This document shows positions 1-6,324 of a stretch of DNA of 7,964 nucleotides, piece after piece (position 1 is the first letter of the stretch; every line of letters begins with the position of its first letter). This DNA is from Verrucomicrobiia bacterium (GTDB taxonomy: Bacteria > Verrucomicrobiota > Verrucomicrobiia > Limisphaerales > UBA1319). The notes under the pieces were generated by a model that saw only the letters and a program-made list of their open reading frames with translations, was not told where the DNA came from and did no database searches. The DNA is taken from NCBI GenBank assembly GCA_017880715.1, contig JADGRT010000117.1:1-7964 (forward strand), written 5' to 3'. Made by a program: the position numbers and the translations under genes.

Positions 1-318
1 CCGGACGATGCGGTCGGCATAATAGACTGAGTCGCTGATTTGCGAGCCGCCGAAACCGCGGTTGATGACCGGGGTGCCGGAAAAATCCTGCGCCAGGGTT
101 TTCCAAAGCCGGATGCTGGAACTGCCCACGAACAGGACGGCGTTGCGAGGAGGCGGATGGGTTCGATCGGCGGCGGCGAAAGCGGCGATTTCGGATTCCC
201 AGCGTATGACCTCATTCGTGGCGGCGGCCTGGCCTTGCGCCAGCGGAAAAAGAAACGTGACCAGGCATAAAACCAAACCATGCCTGGAAAACCTAACCAT
301 ACGATCAACAGTGGACAT
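1..318 (-). CDS. Secreted SGNH/GDSL-family hydrolase, 5' part only
   Basis: The open frame starts at the ATG read from 318 down and runs off the left edge without a stop, giving 106 residues. Residues about 14-33 form a hydrophobic stretch ending in small residues (LPLAQG-like then AAA), a plausible Sec signal peptide, so the enzyme is probably exported. A VLFVGSSSIRLW segment (61-72) matches block I of SGNH hydrolases, with the catalytic serine within residues 66-68. The NRGFGGSQISD segment (86-96) matches the glycine-rich block II. Family members are esterases or carbohydrate/lipid deacylases; the substrate cannot be told here. The catalytic Asp/His block lies outside the window. A second in-frame ATG at 298-300 (residue 7) gives a more typical signal peptide start; neither start has a clear Shine-Dalgarno sequence. 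The frame is not in the supplied complete-ORF set because it has no stop inside the window. A terminator lies between it and the upstream operon, so it is probably a separate transcription unit. Confidence 0.8.
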   Translation of the reverse strand, partial: MSTVDRMVRFSRHGLVLCLVTFLFPLAQGQAAATNEVIRWESEIAAFAAADRTHPPPRNAVLFVGSSSIRLWKTLAQDFSGTPVINRGFGGSQISDSVYYADRIVR

Positions 319-451
319 GACGGATCGGTGCAATGATTTTTTAGTAAAAGCCTAATCTAGCTGGTCGTAGGGGAGCGCATGGGTTTCACTTTGGGATTTT
401 TCATAACCGGTGACGCAGTTAGACTGGTCCATTGTCCGCTGGTTGACAAAC

Positions 452-480
452 AAAAAAACCGCGCTGGGAAGAAAGCGGGT
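452..480 (-). terminator. Probable intrinsic terminator of the ymdB-xseA-ABC-F unit
   Basis: Read on the minus strand, ACCCGCT (480-474) pairs with AGCG plus GGT (465-462 and 460-458, with one bulged base at 461) around an 8-base loop. Seven T residues follow directly (the A-run at 452-458 on the plus strand). Stem plus T-run is the layout of a Rho-independent terminator. It lies about 140 bases after the ABC-F stop and before the SGNH gene. Confidence 0.55.
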
Positions 481-523
481 GCAACTAAATCGAAGGGGTG
501 TGGAAAATCGATGAGCCCGATTC

Positions 524-543
524 GCCGGGTTAGGGAACCCGGC
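524..543. repeat. Perfect 8-bp hairpin with tetraloop
   Basis: GCCGGGTT (524-531) and AACCCGGC (536-543) are perfect reverse complements around an AGGG loop. Neither strand has a T-run next to the stem, so it is not a standard intrinsic terminator. It could be an RNA 3'-end stabilising hairpin for the ABC-F transcript or a dispersed intergenic repeat. The function is unknown. Confidence 0.6.
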
Positions 544-568
544 CTGCAAGATTCCTGGTTTTTGTAGG

Positions 569-586
569 CCCGGTGCCCCCACCGGG
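569..586. repeat. REP-like GC-rich hairpin downstream of the ABC-F gene
   Basis: CCCGGTG (569-575) and CACCGGG (580-586) form a 7-bp stem with a CCCC loop, preceded by TGTAGG. This layout resembles short dispersed palindromes (GTAGG, then CCGGTG, loop, CACCGG) that I recall from PVC-type genomes, but that link is from memory. On the minus strand the stem is followed by CCTACAAAAACC, so no T-run supports a terminator for the ABC-F gene. On the plus strand CTCTTTT begins about 8 bases later, a weak terminator for that strand only. Confidence 0.5.
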
Positions 587-616
587 GCGCTCCCTCTTTT
601 CCCCTAGGAAACGCCG

Positions 617-2548
617 TCATTCATCGCCTTCCAATTCCGTCAGTCGCGTTGCCTCGGCCTCCCATTCGACCGTCAACCGCTCCAACAACTCGCGTCCCTC
701 GCTCACCTCCCGGTTGATCGCCACGACGCGCGCGGAGTCTTCGTAGGTTTTCGGATCCTGCAGTTCGGCGGTCAGGTCGGCCTGGTCCTGCTCCAACTGC
801 ATGATCTCGTCCTCGAGTTCTTTCACCAGCTTGCGCTGAGCCACGCGCTCCTGGTAGCGGGCTTGACGTTCGGCGGCCGCGAGGCGTTTTTGTTCGCGCG
901 CGGTGCTGCGCGGGGGTTCGGTGGACTTGGGTTTTCCCTCGCTCAGCGCGCGCGCCGCTTCCGCCGCGGCCAACGCGGCCATGCGATCGACGTAATACTG
1001 GTATTCCCCCGGGTAATGCGTCAGCACCCCATGGCGCACATGCACCACGTGATTGGCAATGGACCGGATGAAATGCACATCGTGGCTGATGAAAATGATC
1101 GTGCCCGAGTATTGCTCCAAGGCCCAAATCAAGGCGTCCAAGCTGGCCAGATCCAAATGCGTGGTCGGCTCGTCCATGAGCAGCAGGTTGGGCGGATCCA
1201 GCAGCAGCTTGACCAGCGCCAGGCGGCTCTTTTCGCCGCCGCTCAGCACGCTCACCTTTTTGAAGACGTCGTCGCCGCAAAACAGAAACGATCCCAGCAC
1301 CTCGCGCACGAACAGCTCGGTGACCCGCTGCGGCGTGTCCAACGCCTCCTCCAACACGGTGCGCTCCAGGTGGAGGGTTTCGGTGCGGTACTGCGCGTAA
1401 TAACCGGATCGCACCTGGTAACCCAGTTCGCGCGCGCCGGCCTGCACGGGCAGCACGCCCGCCAGCAGTTTGAGCAGCGTCGATTTGCCGGCGCCATTGG
1501 GTCCCACCAGCACGATGCGCTGGCCGCGCTCCGCCTGGAAATTCAAACCGCGATAAATCACCTGGTCGCCGTAAGCGTGATCCACCTCCTTCAGGGCGAT
1601 CACCCGCAAACCGCTGCGCGCCGGCTGAGGGAAGGAAAAATCCACCGTGGCCTCGGAACCTTCCGGCGCTTCGATTTTTTCCATGCGATCGAGCTGCTTG
1701 AGCTTGCTCTGGGCCTGGGATGCCTTGGTCGCCTTGGCGCGGAAACGGTCAATGAAATCCTGCAAATGCTGGATTTTCCGCTGCTGGTTTTTATAGGCCG
1801 CCTCCTGCTGGACAATCTGCCGCTCGCGCTGCTGCAGATAAGCGTCGAAATCTCCCGTGTACCGGTAGAGGCGTTCCTGGCGGATTTCCCAGACCGAACC
1901 GATCAGTTGATTTAAAAAATCCCGGTCATGCGAAATCATCAGGATGGCGCCGGGATAATGCTTCAGATAGTCCTGGAACCATTGCAGCGTCTCGAGGTCG
2001 AGGTGATTGGTGGGTTCGTCCAGCAACAACAGATCCGGTTCCAGCACCAGCAGGCGAGCCAGATAAGCCCGCATCACCCAGCCGCCGCTCAGCGTCCGGA
2101 CCGGCCGGTTGAAATCGCTTTCGCGAAAGGCCAGCCCGCGCAAAATGGCCTTGGCCTTGGGCTCCAGGTGATGACCGCCCAACGTCTCGAAATGGTCCTG
2201 GAGTTGTTGAAAACCCTCGGCGTCGAGATGCCCTCCGGTCTCCCGCCCGGCCAGGTGCGCCTGCAACAATTCGACCTCTGGCGTGACGGCCATGGCCAGT
2301 TCCAGGACGGTCTCATTGCCCGCCGGCGCGCTTTCTTGCGGCAGATGACCGATCGTGACACCGCGCTGAAGCTGAATGGCCCCCGCATCCGGCAGCTCCC
2401 GTCCGAGGATCATGGAAAACAACGTGGTTTTGCCCGATCCATTCGGCCCCACCAAGCCGATGCGGTCGGTGCGAACCAAACTCAGCGACACCTCGGCAAA
2501 CAGGGTCCGCGCGCCGACGGTTTTACCCAGGCCCGTCAGCGTTAGCAT
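617..2548 (-). CDS. ABC-F family ATPase (YheS/Uup-like), ribosome-associated
   Basis: This 643-residue protein has two ABC ATPase domains and no membrane segments, as in ABC-F proteins, which act on ribosomes rather than transport. Domain 1 has Walker A GPNGSGKT (34-41), signature LSGGW (153-157), Walker B with DEPTNHLD (177-184) and the SHD switch (206-208). The linker, about 240-300, contains IDRFRAKATKASQAQSK, typical of the P-site tRNA interaction motif region and close to E. coli YheS as I remember it. Domain 2 has Walker A GPNGAGKS (349-356), LSGGE (435-439) and DEPTTHLD (459-466), where Thr replaces the usual Asn. A charged, coiled-coil C-terminal extension (about 545-640) resembles the DNA/ribosome-binding tail of Uup. 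The ATG overlaps the xseA stop by 7 bases and has a weak GAGG four bases upstream, so translation is probably coupled to xseA. Family assignment is very secure; the subgroup (YheS versus Uup) is less so. Its role is likely relief of ribosome stalling. Confidence 0.95.
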   Translation of the reverse strand: MLTLTGLGKTVGARTLFAEVSLSLVRTDRIGLVGPNGSGKTTLFSMILGRELPDAGAIQLQRGVTIGHLPQESAPAGNETVLELAMAVTPEVELLQAHLAGRETGGHLDAEGFQQLQDHFETLGGHHLEPKAKAILRGLAFRESDFNRPVRTLSGGWVMRAYLARLLVLEPDLLLLDEPTNHLDLETLQWFQDYLKHYPGAILMISHDRDFLNQLIGSVWEIRQERLYRYTGDFDAYLQQRERQIVQQEAAYKNQQRKIQHLQDFIDRFRAKATKASQAQSKLKQLDRMEKIEAPEGSEATVDFSFPQPARSGLRVIALKEVDHAYGDQVIYRGLNFQAERGQRIVLVGPNGAGKSTLLKLLAGVLPVQAGARELGYQVRSGYYAQYRTETLHLERTVLEEALDTPQRVTELFVREVLGSFLFCGDDVFKKVSVLSGGEKSRLALVKLLLDPPNLLLMDEPTTHLDLASLDALIWALEQYSGTIIFISHDVHFIRSIANHVVHVRHGVLTHYPGEYQYYVDRMAALAAAEAARALSEGKPKSTEPPRSTAREQKRLAAAERQARYQERVAQRKLVKELEDEIMQLEQDQADLTAELQDPKTYEDSARVVAINREVSEGRELLERLTVEWEAEATRLTELEGDE

Positions 2549-3936
2549 TGCACCTCGCTCTGAATCTCGCCCGTTTGCAGCTTCGTTTTCAACCGCTGTC
2601 CGGCCCGGACTTCCGCAGCGGCGCGAATGACCCGGCCGGTCGTTGCGTCCAGGGTGATGGAATAACCGCGTTGGAGAACCTGTTGCGGAGATAACAAACG
2701 CAACCGCGTCGCGGCTTGTTGCCAGCGGTCATGGAGCATGGCAACGCGGCGATCCACTCGCTCGTTCAATTGCCCCTTCAGGATTAGCCACCGTTCCCGG
2801 CGCTGGGCCAGCGCCTGGGCGGGACGCACCGCTTGCAGTCTTTGGCTCAGCACCTGCCAGCCGGTCTGGTGTGTCCGCCAGCGGAACTTGACTTCGCGCG
2901 CCATGGCCGCCTGCCAATCGTCGAGCCGTTGAAACTGCGCCTCCATGCGGCGCCGGGGGTGTGCCCGGGCCAAACGCTGGCGTAGCGCCTCCGCATCGTC
3001 ACGGGCCCAGGCGAATCGTTGACGGGCCAGTTGCCGCAGACGCGCCGGCGCCTCCGCTAGAAATGCACGGCTCGCATAAACGCCCTCCGTAATGATTTCG
3101 GCGGCCGCGCTGGGCGTGGCCGCTCGCACATCGGCCACAAAATCGCTGATGGTAAAATCGATTTCATGCCCCACCGCCGAAACCACCGGCAGCGCCGACT
3201 CGAAAATGGCGCGCGCCACAACCTCTTCGTTAAAAGCCCACAGATCCTCCAGGCTGCCGCCGCCGCGGGTCACCAGGATGAGATCGAGCGGGTGACCGCC
3301 TTGGGACCAATCGTTGAGCAGACGGATTGCCGCGGCGATTTCCTCGGCGGCGCCGCTGCCCTGCACGCGGCAGGGGGCCAGCACGAGGGCGAGTGACGAA
3401 TACCGCCGTTCGATGACCTGCATCACATCGCGCAAGGCCGCGCCCGTGGGTGAGGTAACCACTCCAATCCGCTGCGGATAACGGGGCAAAGGGCGTTTCC
3501 GCTCCGGGGCAAACAGCCCCTCGGCCTGGAGCTTTTGTTTGAGCCGCTCGAAAGCTGCTTGGAGCGCGCCCATGCCTTCGCGTTCAACGCCCCGCACCCT
3601 CAGTTGGTATTGGCCGCGCGGTTCATAAACCGTCAATTCGCCCTGCAAATTGACCTTGCGTCCATCCTCTAGCCAGTCGCGATTGACGCCGGGCGTGCCG
3701 CGGAACAGCACGCAGCTCAATTGGGCGGCGGCATCTTTCAGCGTAAAATAATAATGACCGGAGCTCTGCGCGCGCAAATTGGTGATCTCGCCCGTTACCC
3801 AGACCTGGCTCCATTGTGTTTCCAGCAGCCGTTTGATCGAGGTGGTCAACTCCGCCACCGACCACACCTTGCGCGTGGCCGCCGGAGCAAACAGATCGCC
3901 GAAATCCCATTGAGTGGTGGATGGTTTGGGGCGCAT
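2542..3936 (-). CDS. xseA: Exodeoxyribonuclease VII large subunit
   Basis: The product is the catalytic large subunit of exonuclease VII, which degrades single-stranded DNA from both ends to short oligonucleotides in repair and recombination. The 464 residues are close to the usual length. An N-terminal OB-fold (about 22-118; VWSVAELTTSIKRLLE, then VTGEITNLRAQSSGHYYFTLKD) binds DNA. The catalytic domain follows with VTSPTGAALRD (160-170), TRGGGSLEDLWAFN (223-236) and SAVGHEIDFTISDFVADVRAATPSAAAE (253-280, split by eye into the GHE and D-x-R-A-x-T-P-S-A-A-E parts). A helical region (about 290-420) and a PQQVLQRGYSIT C-terminal motif complete it. No xseB small-subunit gene follows; the ABC-F gene occupies that place with a 7-base overlap. 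The ATG lacks a clear Shine-Dalgarno sequence. A repeat element separates it from ymdB upstream. Confidence 0.97.
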   Translation of the reverse strand: MRPKPSTTQWDFGDLFAPAATRKVWSVAELTTSIKRLLETQWSQVWVTGEITNLRAQSSGHYYFTLKDAAAQLSCVLFRGTPGVNRDWLEDGRKVNLQGELTVYEPRGQYQLRVRGVEREGMGALQAAFERLKQKLQAEGLFAPERKRPLPRYPQRIGVVTSPTGAALRDVMQVIERRYSSLALVLAPCRVQGSGAAEEIAAAIRLLNDWSQGGHPLDLILVTRGGGSLEDLWAFNEEVVARAIFESALPVVSAVGHEIDFTISDFVADVRAATPSAAAEIITEGVYASRAFLAEAPARLRQLARQRFAWARDDAEALRQRLARAHPRRRMEAQFQRLDDWQAAMAREVKFRWRTHQTGWQVLSQRLQAVRPAQALAQRRERWLILKGQLNERVDRRVAMLHDRWQQAATRLRLLSPQQVLQRGYSITLDATTGRVIRAAAEVRAGQRLKTKLQTGEIQSEVQC

Positions 3937-3947
3937 GCTTAAATAAT

Positions 3948-4060
3948 TCGTCCTTCGTCCTTCGTCCTCGTCCTCGTCCTCGATTGATTTCTCGCACCAC
4001 TCACAGCCAACGAAAGAGCGCCGGACCCGATCGAGGACGAGGGACGAGGACGATTACGAA
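3948..4060. repeat. Dispersed inverted repeat, copy A (GTCCTC/GAGGAC arms)
   Basis: The left arm (about 3948-3984) is a run of TCGTCCT units, and the right arm (about 4030-4060) is its near-exact reverse complement built from GAGGAC units, with one extra base. About 45 bases form the loop. The element fills most of the ymdB-xseA gap. A second, related element lies at 5765-5847. Because the unit is six bases long, reading frames across it show artificial RGRG, EDED or LVLV runs and should not be annotated as proteins. It could form a hairpin in the ymdB-xseA transcript. Confidence 0.75.
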
Positions 4061-4099
4061 GCGCGTAGCCGTTCCGCTGCGATGTCATCGAAGCCAGGT

Positions 4100-4918
4100 T
4101 CATTTCGCTCCTGGCGCAGCCTTTTCCGCTTCCGGCAAGGGCTCGGAAATCCGCTGGATGCTTTGGGCGCGACCGGATTGAGGGTCGATCGTAATGACCA
4201 CCCCTTGTAACATGATTCGGCCTTTGGCCACGGGAAACCGTTGAGGTTCGCAGGTGATAAATCGTTTGATGACCGGTTCGATCTCGCGGCCCAGCACGCT
4301 TTCATGCGGTCCGGTGAAGCCGGCATCGCAGAGGAAGGCCGTTCCCCCGGGGAAAATCTGTTCGTCGGCTGTCTGGACGTGGGTGTGCGTTCCCACGACG
4401 GCGCTGACCTGCCCGTCGAGCATCCGGGCCATGGCGATTTTCTCCGAGGTGGCTTCCGCATGGATGTCCACGAAAATGCACGGAGTGATCGCTCGCAAAC
4501 GCCGCACCTCCTGTTGCACGCAAGAAAAGGGATTTTCCAGGTCGGGCATAAAAGTGCGCCCCTGGACGTTCACCACCGCCATCGGGGGTTGTTCCTTCAA
4601 TTGGACCAGGCAACTGCCGTGCCCCTGCGTGTCGGGCGGATAGTTCAGGGGGCGCACCAGACGCAGTTCCTTTTTCAACAGCTCGACGATTTCCTTCTGG
4701 TCCCAAAGGTGATCGCCCATGGTGATGACATCCACGCCGGCGTCAAACAAGTCGCCGGCTGTAGCCACGGTCAGGCCGCTGCCTCCGGCGGCATTTTCAC
4801 CGTTGGCGATGACCACCGACAATTGACGTTGCTGGCGCAGCCGCGGCACCAGCTTTTGTACCGCGCGCCGGCCTGGCTCGCCCACCACATCGCCTATGAA
4901 CAAAATATTCACGGGCAT
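4100..4918 (-). CDS. ymdB: YmdB-family (TIGR00282) metallophosphoesterase
   Basis: This 272-residue protein is close to the family's usual length of roughly 260-270. YmdB proteins are cytosolic dinuclear-metal phosphodiesterases; in Bacillus YmdB acts on 2',3'-cyclic nucleotides and affects biofilm and RNA decay regulation. Metal ligands appear in order: IGDVVGEPGRR (Asp10), ANGENAAGG (Glu41, Asn42), MGDHLWDQ (position 69), DIHAEATSEK (His153) and VGTHTHVQTAD (His178, His180). Position 69 is Asp where the Bacillus-type family has Asn (GNH). The start chosen is the ATG at 4918-4916, giving MPVNILFIGD; the longer frame from 4984 adds 22 residues that family members lack. No clear Shine-Dalgarno sequence is present. 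The gene is divergent from pyrF and probably begins the unit with xseA and the ABC-F gene, although the 163-base repeat-filled gap leaves that open. The name ymdB follows Bacillus; E. coli ymdB is an unrelated macrodomain protein. Confidence 0.93.
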   Translation of the reverse strand: MPVNILFIGDVVGEPGRRAVQKLVPRLRQQRQLSVVIANGENAAGGSGLTVATAGDLFDAGVDVITMGDHLWDQKEIVELLKKELRLVRPLNYPPDTQGHGSCLVQLKEQPPMAVVNVQGRTFMPDLENPFSCVQQEVRRLRAITPCIFVDIHAEATSEKIAMARMLDGQVSAVVGTHTHVQTADEQIFPGGTAFLCDAGFTGPHESVLGREIEPVIKRFITCEPQRFPVAKGRIMLQGVVITIDPQSGRAQSIQRISEPLPEAEKAAPGAK

Positions 4919-5004
4919 TAAAGTAGTCGGGATAATCGCGCTGGCAAGCCAAAGGATGTTTTGGCCCATGACAAGCCACGCCACCTTATGTTAACTTTCG
5001 GTTC

Positions 5005-5709
5005 ATGCGGAACCCCATCATCGTTGCTCTCGATGTGCCCGGTCTGGACGCCGCCCTGCTTTTGGTGGAGAGGCTGACACCCGTGGTCGGAGCGTTTAAG
5101 GTCGGCAAGGAATTATTCGTCAGCGTCGGACCGGAAATCGTGCGGCGGATTCGCGCCGCCGGCGCGCCCGTGTTTTTGGATCTGAAGTTCCATGACATCC
5201 CCAACACCGTGGCCCAGGCCGTTGCCGCGGCGACGCGGTTGGACGTGCAGATGCTTACCGTCCATGCGTGCGGCGGTTCGGCCATGCTCCAGGCCGCGGA
5301 ACGTTCCGCGCACGAAACCGCCGCCCAGCTGGGCCGGCCCGCGCCGCTGGTGCTTGGAGTCACTGTTTTGACCAGCCTCGATAGCAACGCGCTCAATGAA
5401 ATCGGTTGTGAGGCCAATGTGGGACACCAGGTGGAACGACTGGCCAATCTGGCCGTGAAATCCGGCTTGCGAGGCCTCGTTTGTTCCCCCTTGGAAATCG
5501 CCGCGCTGCGTCAGAACTTGCCCGAGCACGTGCAGTTGGTTACTCCCGGCATTCGTGGTCCCGACGATGCCACCGACGACCAGAAGCGCACGCTCAACGC
5601 GCGCGAAGCCATCGCGGCCGGCGCCAACTGGCTTGTGATCGGACGTCCCATCTGCGCCGCGCCCAATCCCCGAGCCGCCGCCGAACGCATTCTGGAATCG
5701 TTGGCGTAA
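5005..5709 (+). CDS. pyrF: Orotidine 5'-phosphate decarboxylase
   Basis: The enzyme converts orotidine 5'-phosphate to UMP, the last step of de novo pyrimidine synthesis, in the cytosol. The 234 residues match the usual length of the short bacterial group. The TIM-barrel opens with IIVALDV (Asp10) and AFKVGKELF (Lys32). The catalytic D-x-K-x-x-D motif is in LDLKFHDIPNTV (Asp59, Lys61, Asp64). The phosphate-binding end has VTPGIRGPDDATDDQKR (179-195) and VIGRPI with Arg214. All key residues are present. The ATG at 5005 gives the standard N-terminus, but no Shine-Dalgarno sequence precedes it. A TATGTT about 15 bases upstream might be part of a -10 region, without a convincing -35. It is transcribed away from ymdB with 86 bases between the starts, so the two promoters must lie close together. 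A terminator follows 33 bases after the stop, so it looks monocistronic here. Confidence 0.98.
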   Translation: MRNPIIVALDVPGLDAALLLVERLTPVVGAFKVGKELFVSVGPEIVRRIRAAGAPVFLDLKFHDIPNTVAQAVAAATRLDVQMLTVHACGGSAMLQAAERSAHETAAQLGRPAPLVLGVTVLTSLDSNALNEIGCEANVGHQVERLANLAVKSGLRGLVCSPLEIAALRQNLPEHVQLVTPGIRGPDDATDDQKRTLNAREAIAAGANWLVIGRPICAAPNPRAAAERILESLA

Positions 5710-5741
5710 GTCAGGGCATCGCCCGCCAGCTCGACCGGAGC

Positions 5742-5762
5742 GCCGGCAGGTTGCCGGCTTTT
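5742..5762 (+). terminator. Intrinsic terminator of pyrF
   Basis: GCCGGCA (5742-5748) and TGCCGGC (5752-5758) form a perfect 7-bp GC-rich stem with a three-base loop, followed directly by TTTT (5759-5762). It lies 33 bases after the pyrF stop in the right orientation. Confidence 0.75.
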
Positions 5763-5764
5763 GA

Positions 5765-5847
5765 TCGTCCTCGTCTTCCTCCTTCGTCCTCGAAATAAAA
5801 ACCTGAATCGAGGACGAGGACGAGGGACGACGACGAGGACGAAGGAT
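5765..5847. repeat. Dispersed inverted repeat, copy B (GTCCTC/GAGGAC arms)
   Basis: The left arm (about 5765-5793) carries TCGTCCT and CTTCGTCCTCGA units. The right arm (about 5807-5847) carries GAGGACGAGGAC-type units, ending in GAGGACGAAGGAT. Only about 13 AT-rich bases separate the arms, against about 45 in copy A. The arms are imperfectly complementary, with several single-base differences, so this copy is more decayed or slipped than copy A. It follows the pyrF terminator directly. Short frames read through it on both strands are artefacts of the six-base unit. Confidence 0.75.
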
Positions 5848-6124
5848 TGCGGCGGCCTCCGAACTCCCGATCCCGCGCTTCCCAGAAAGTCAATGCCGAT
5901 GGTTCACCCTGCAAAGGTCCGAACCGCGCTAGCCAACCCTTTCTGTGACCGATAGACTAGACCTTCGAGCAATCGCGAATCCTATACCGCTCAGCTCCTG
6001 CGAGTAAATAGCGAATACCCCGAGAGACCAATGCCCACAACACGCCGGCTGCAATTCGTTCTGGAGGAGAGGAGGATTATTTATACGTATTGATGCCAAT
6101 GCATATTGATGGGAAGTAAGTACA

Positions 6125-6149
6125 GAAGGGGGACCACAAATCCCCCTTC
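6125..6149. repeat. 8-bp inverted repeat, GAAGGGGG/CCCCCTTC
   Basis: GAAGGGGG (6125-6132) and CCCCCTTC (6142-6149) are perfect reverse complements with a 9-base loop. No T-run follows on the plus strand (CGAACC) or the minus strand (TGTACT), so a terminator is not supported. The role is unknown. Confidence 0.55.
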
Positions 6150-6188
6150 GAACCATCAGAGTACCAAGCTAAACGAATCCATAGGATG

Positions 6189-6229
6189 GCAAACCCGATC
6201 ATCCAAACCCATTGGGTCATCGGGTTTGC
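6189..6229. promoter_or_regulatory. Perfect 11-bp inverted repeat with nested repeats upstream of the 355-residue gene
   Basis: GCAAACCCGAT (6189-6199) and ATCGGGTTTGC (6219-6229) are perfect reverse complements separated by 19 bases. Within the loop CAAACCC recurs (6204-6210) and ACCCA/TGGGT forms a small palindrome about position 6212. The site ends 100 bases before the chosen start codon. The layout suits a multi-site operator, a leader hairpin or a recombination site; sequence alone does not decide. No T-run supports termination. A longer in-frame start at 6186 would read through it, but that start has no ribosome binding site. Confidence 0.5.
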
Positions 6230-6263
6230 TATTCTGTTACACGTTTGTGTGCAGAAAGGCTTA

Positions 6264-6297
6264 AACGTTGGCTCGTTTTTTCAATTTCAACGTTGGC
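6264..6297. repeat. Spaced direct repeat AACGTTGGC x2
   Basis: AACGTTGGC occurs at 6264-6272 and again at 6289-6297, a 25-base period, 33 bases before the start codon of the next gene. AACGTT is itself palindromic. The spacing and location would suit paired binding sites for a regulator, but two short copies can also arise by chance. Confidence 0.35.
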
Positions 6298-6318
6298 AAT
6301 TCATCTCTATTACCCCAC

Positions 6319-6324
6319 AGGAGG
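6319..6324 (+). promoter_or_regulatory. Strong ribosome binding site that fixes the start at 6330
   Basis: AGGAGG is followed by five bases and then ATG at 6330. This is a consensus Shine-Dalgarno sequence at good spacing, unlike the left-hand genes, which have none. It shows that the frame's longer start at 6186 is not the real one. Confidence 0.85.

Larger units (their letters stand above)
319..616. other. Intergenic region between SGNH hydrolase and ABC-F genes
   Basis: This roughly 300-base gap holds no supportable gene; the short frames in it have no family features. It contains three potential hairpins, listed separately: a T-tailed one on the minus strand (452-480), a perfect 8-bp stem (524-543) and a CCGGTG/CACCGG stem (569-586). 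The stretch 319-450 should hold the promoter of the SGNH gene on the minus strand, but I could not assign convincing -35 and -10 boxes. Confidence 0.6.

Noticed and set aside
863..1915. A 350-codon open frame on the plus strand
   Set aside because: It lies wholly antisense to the ABC-F gene, has no family motif and no ribosome binding site; the ABC-F motifs on the other strand are unambiguous.
3948..4060. Possible CRISPR array or tandem minisatellite
   Set aside because: The units are six bases, have no unique spacers, and are arranged as two inverted arms with one loop.
4919..4984. Longer start for the ymdB-family gene
   Set aside because: The extra 22 residues come before the conserved MPVNILFIGD N-terminus of the family and reach almost to the pyrF start; there is no ribosome binding site for it.
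5711..5955. Short frames on both strands with RGRGRG, SSSSSS or LVLV runs
   Set aside because: These arise from the six-base repeat units of copy B and not from a real coding region.
5929..6156. A 75-codon minus-strand frame in the transition region
   Set aside because: It has no recognisable features or ribosome binding site, and it spans a hairpin and an AT-rich patch.
6142..6157. GGTTCGAA on the minus strand resembling a tRNA T-loop
   Set aside because: The flanking bases do not form the five-pair T-stem and no anticodon or acceptor stem can be drawn around it.
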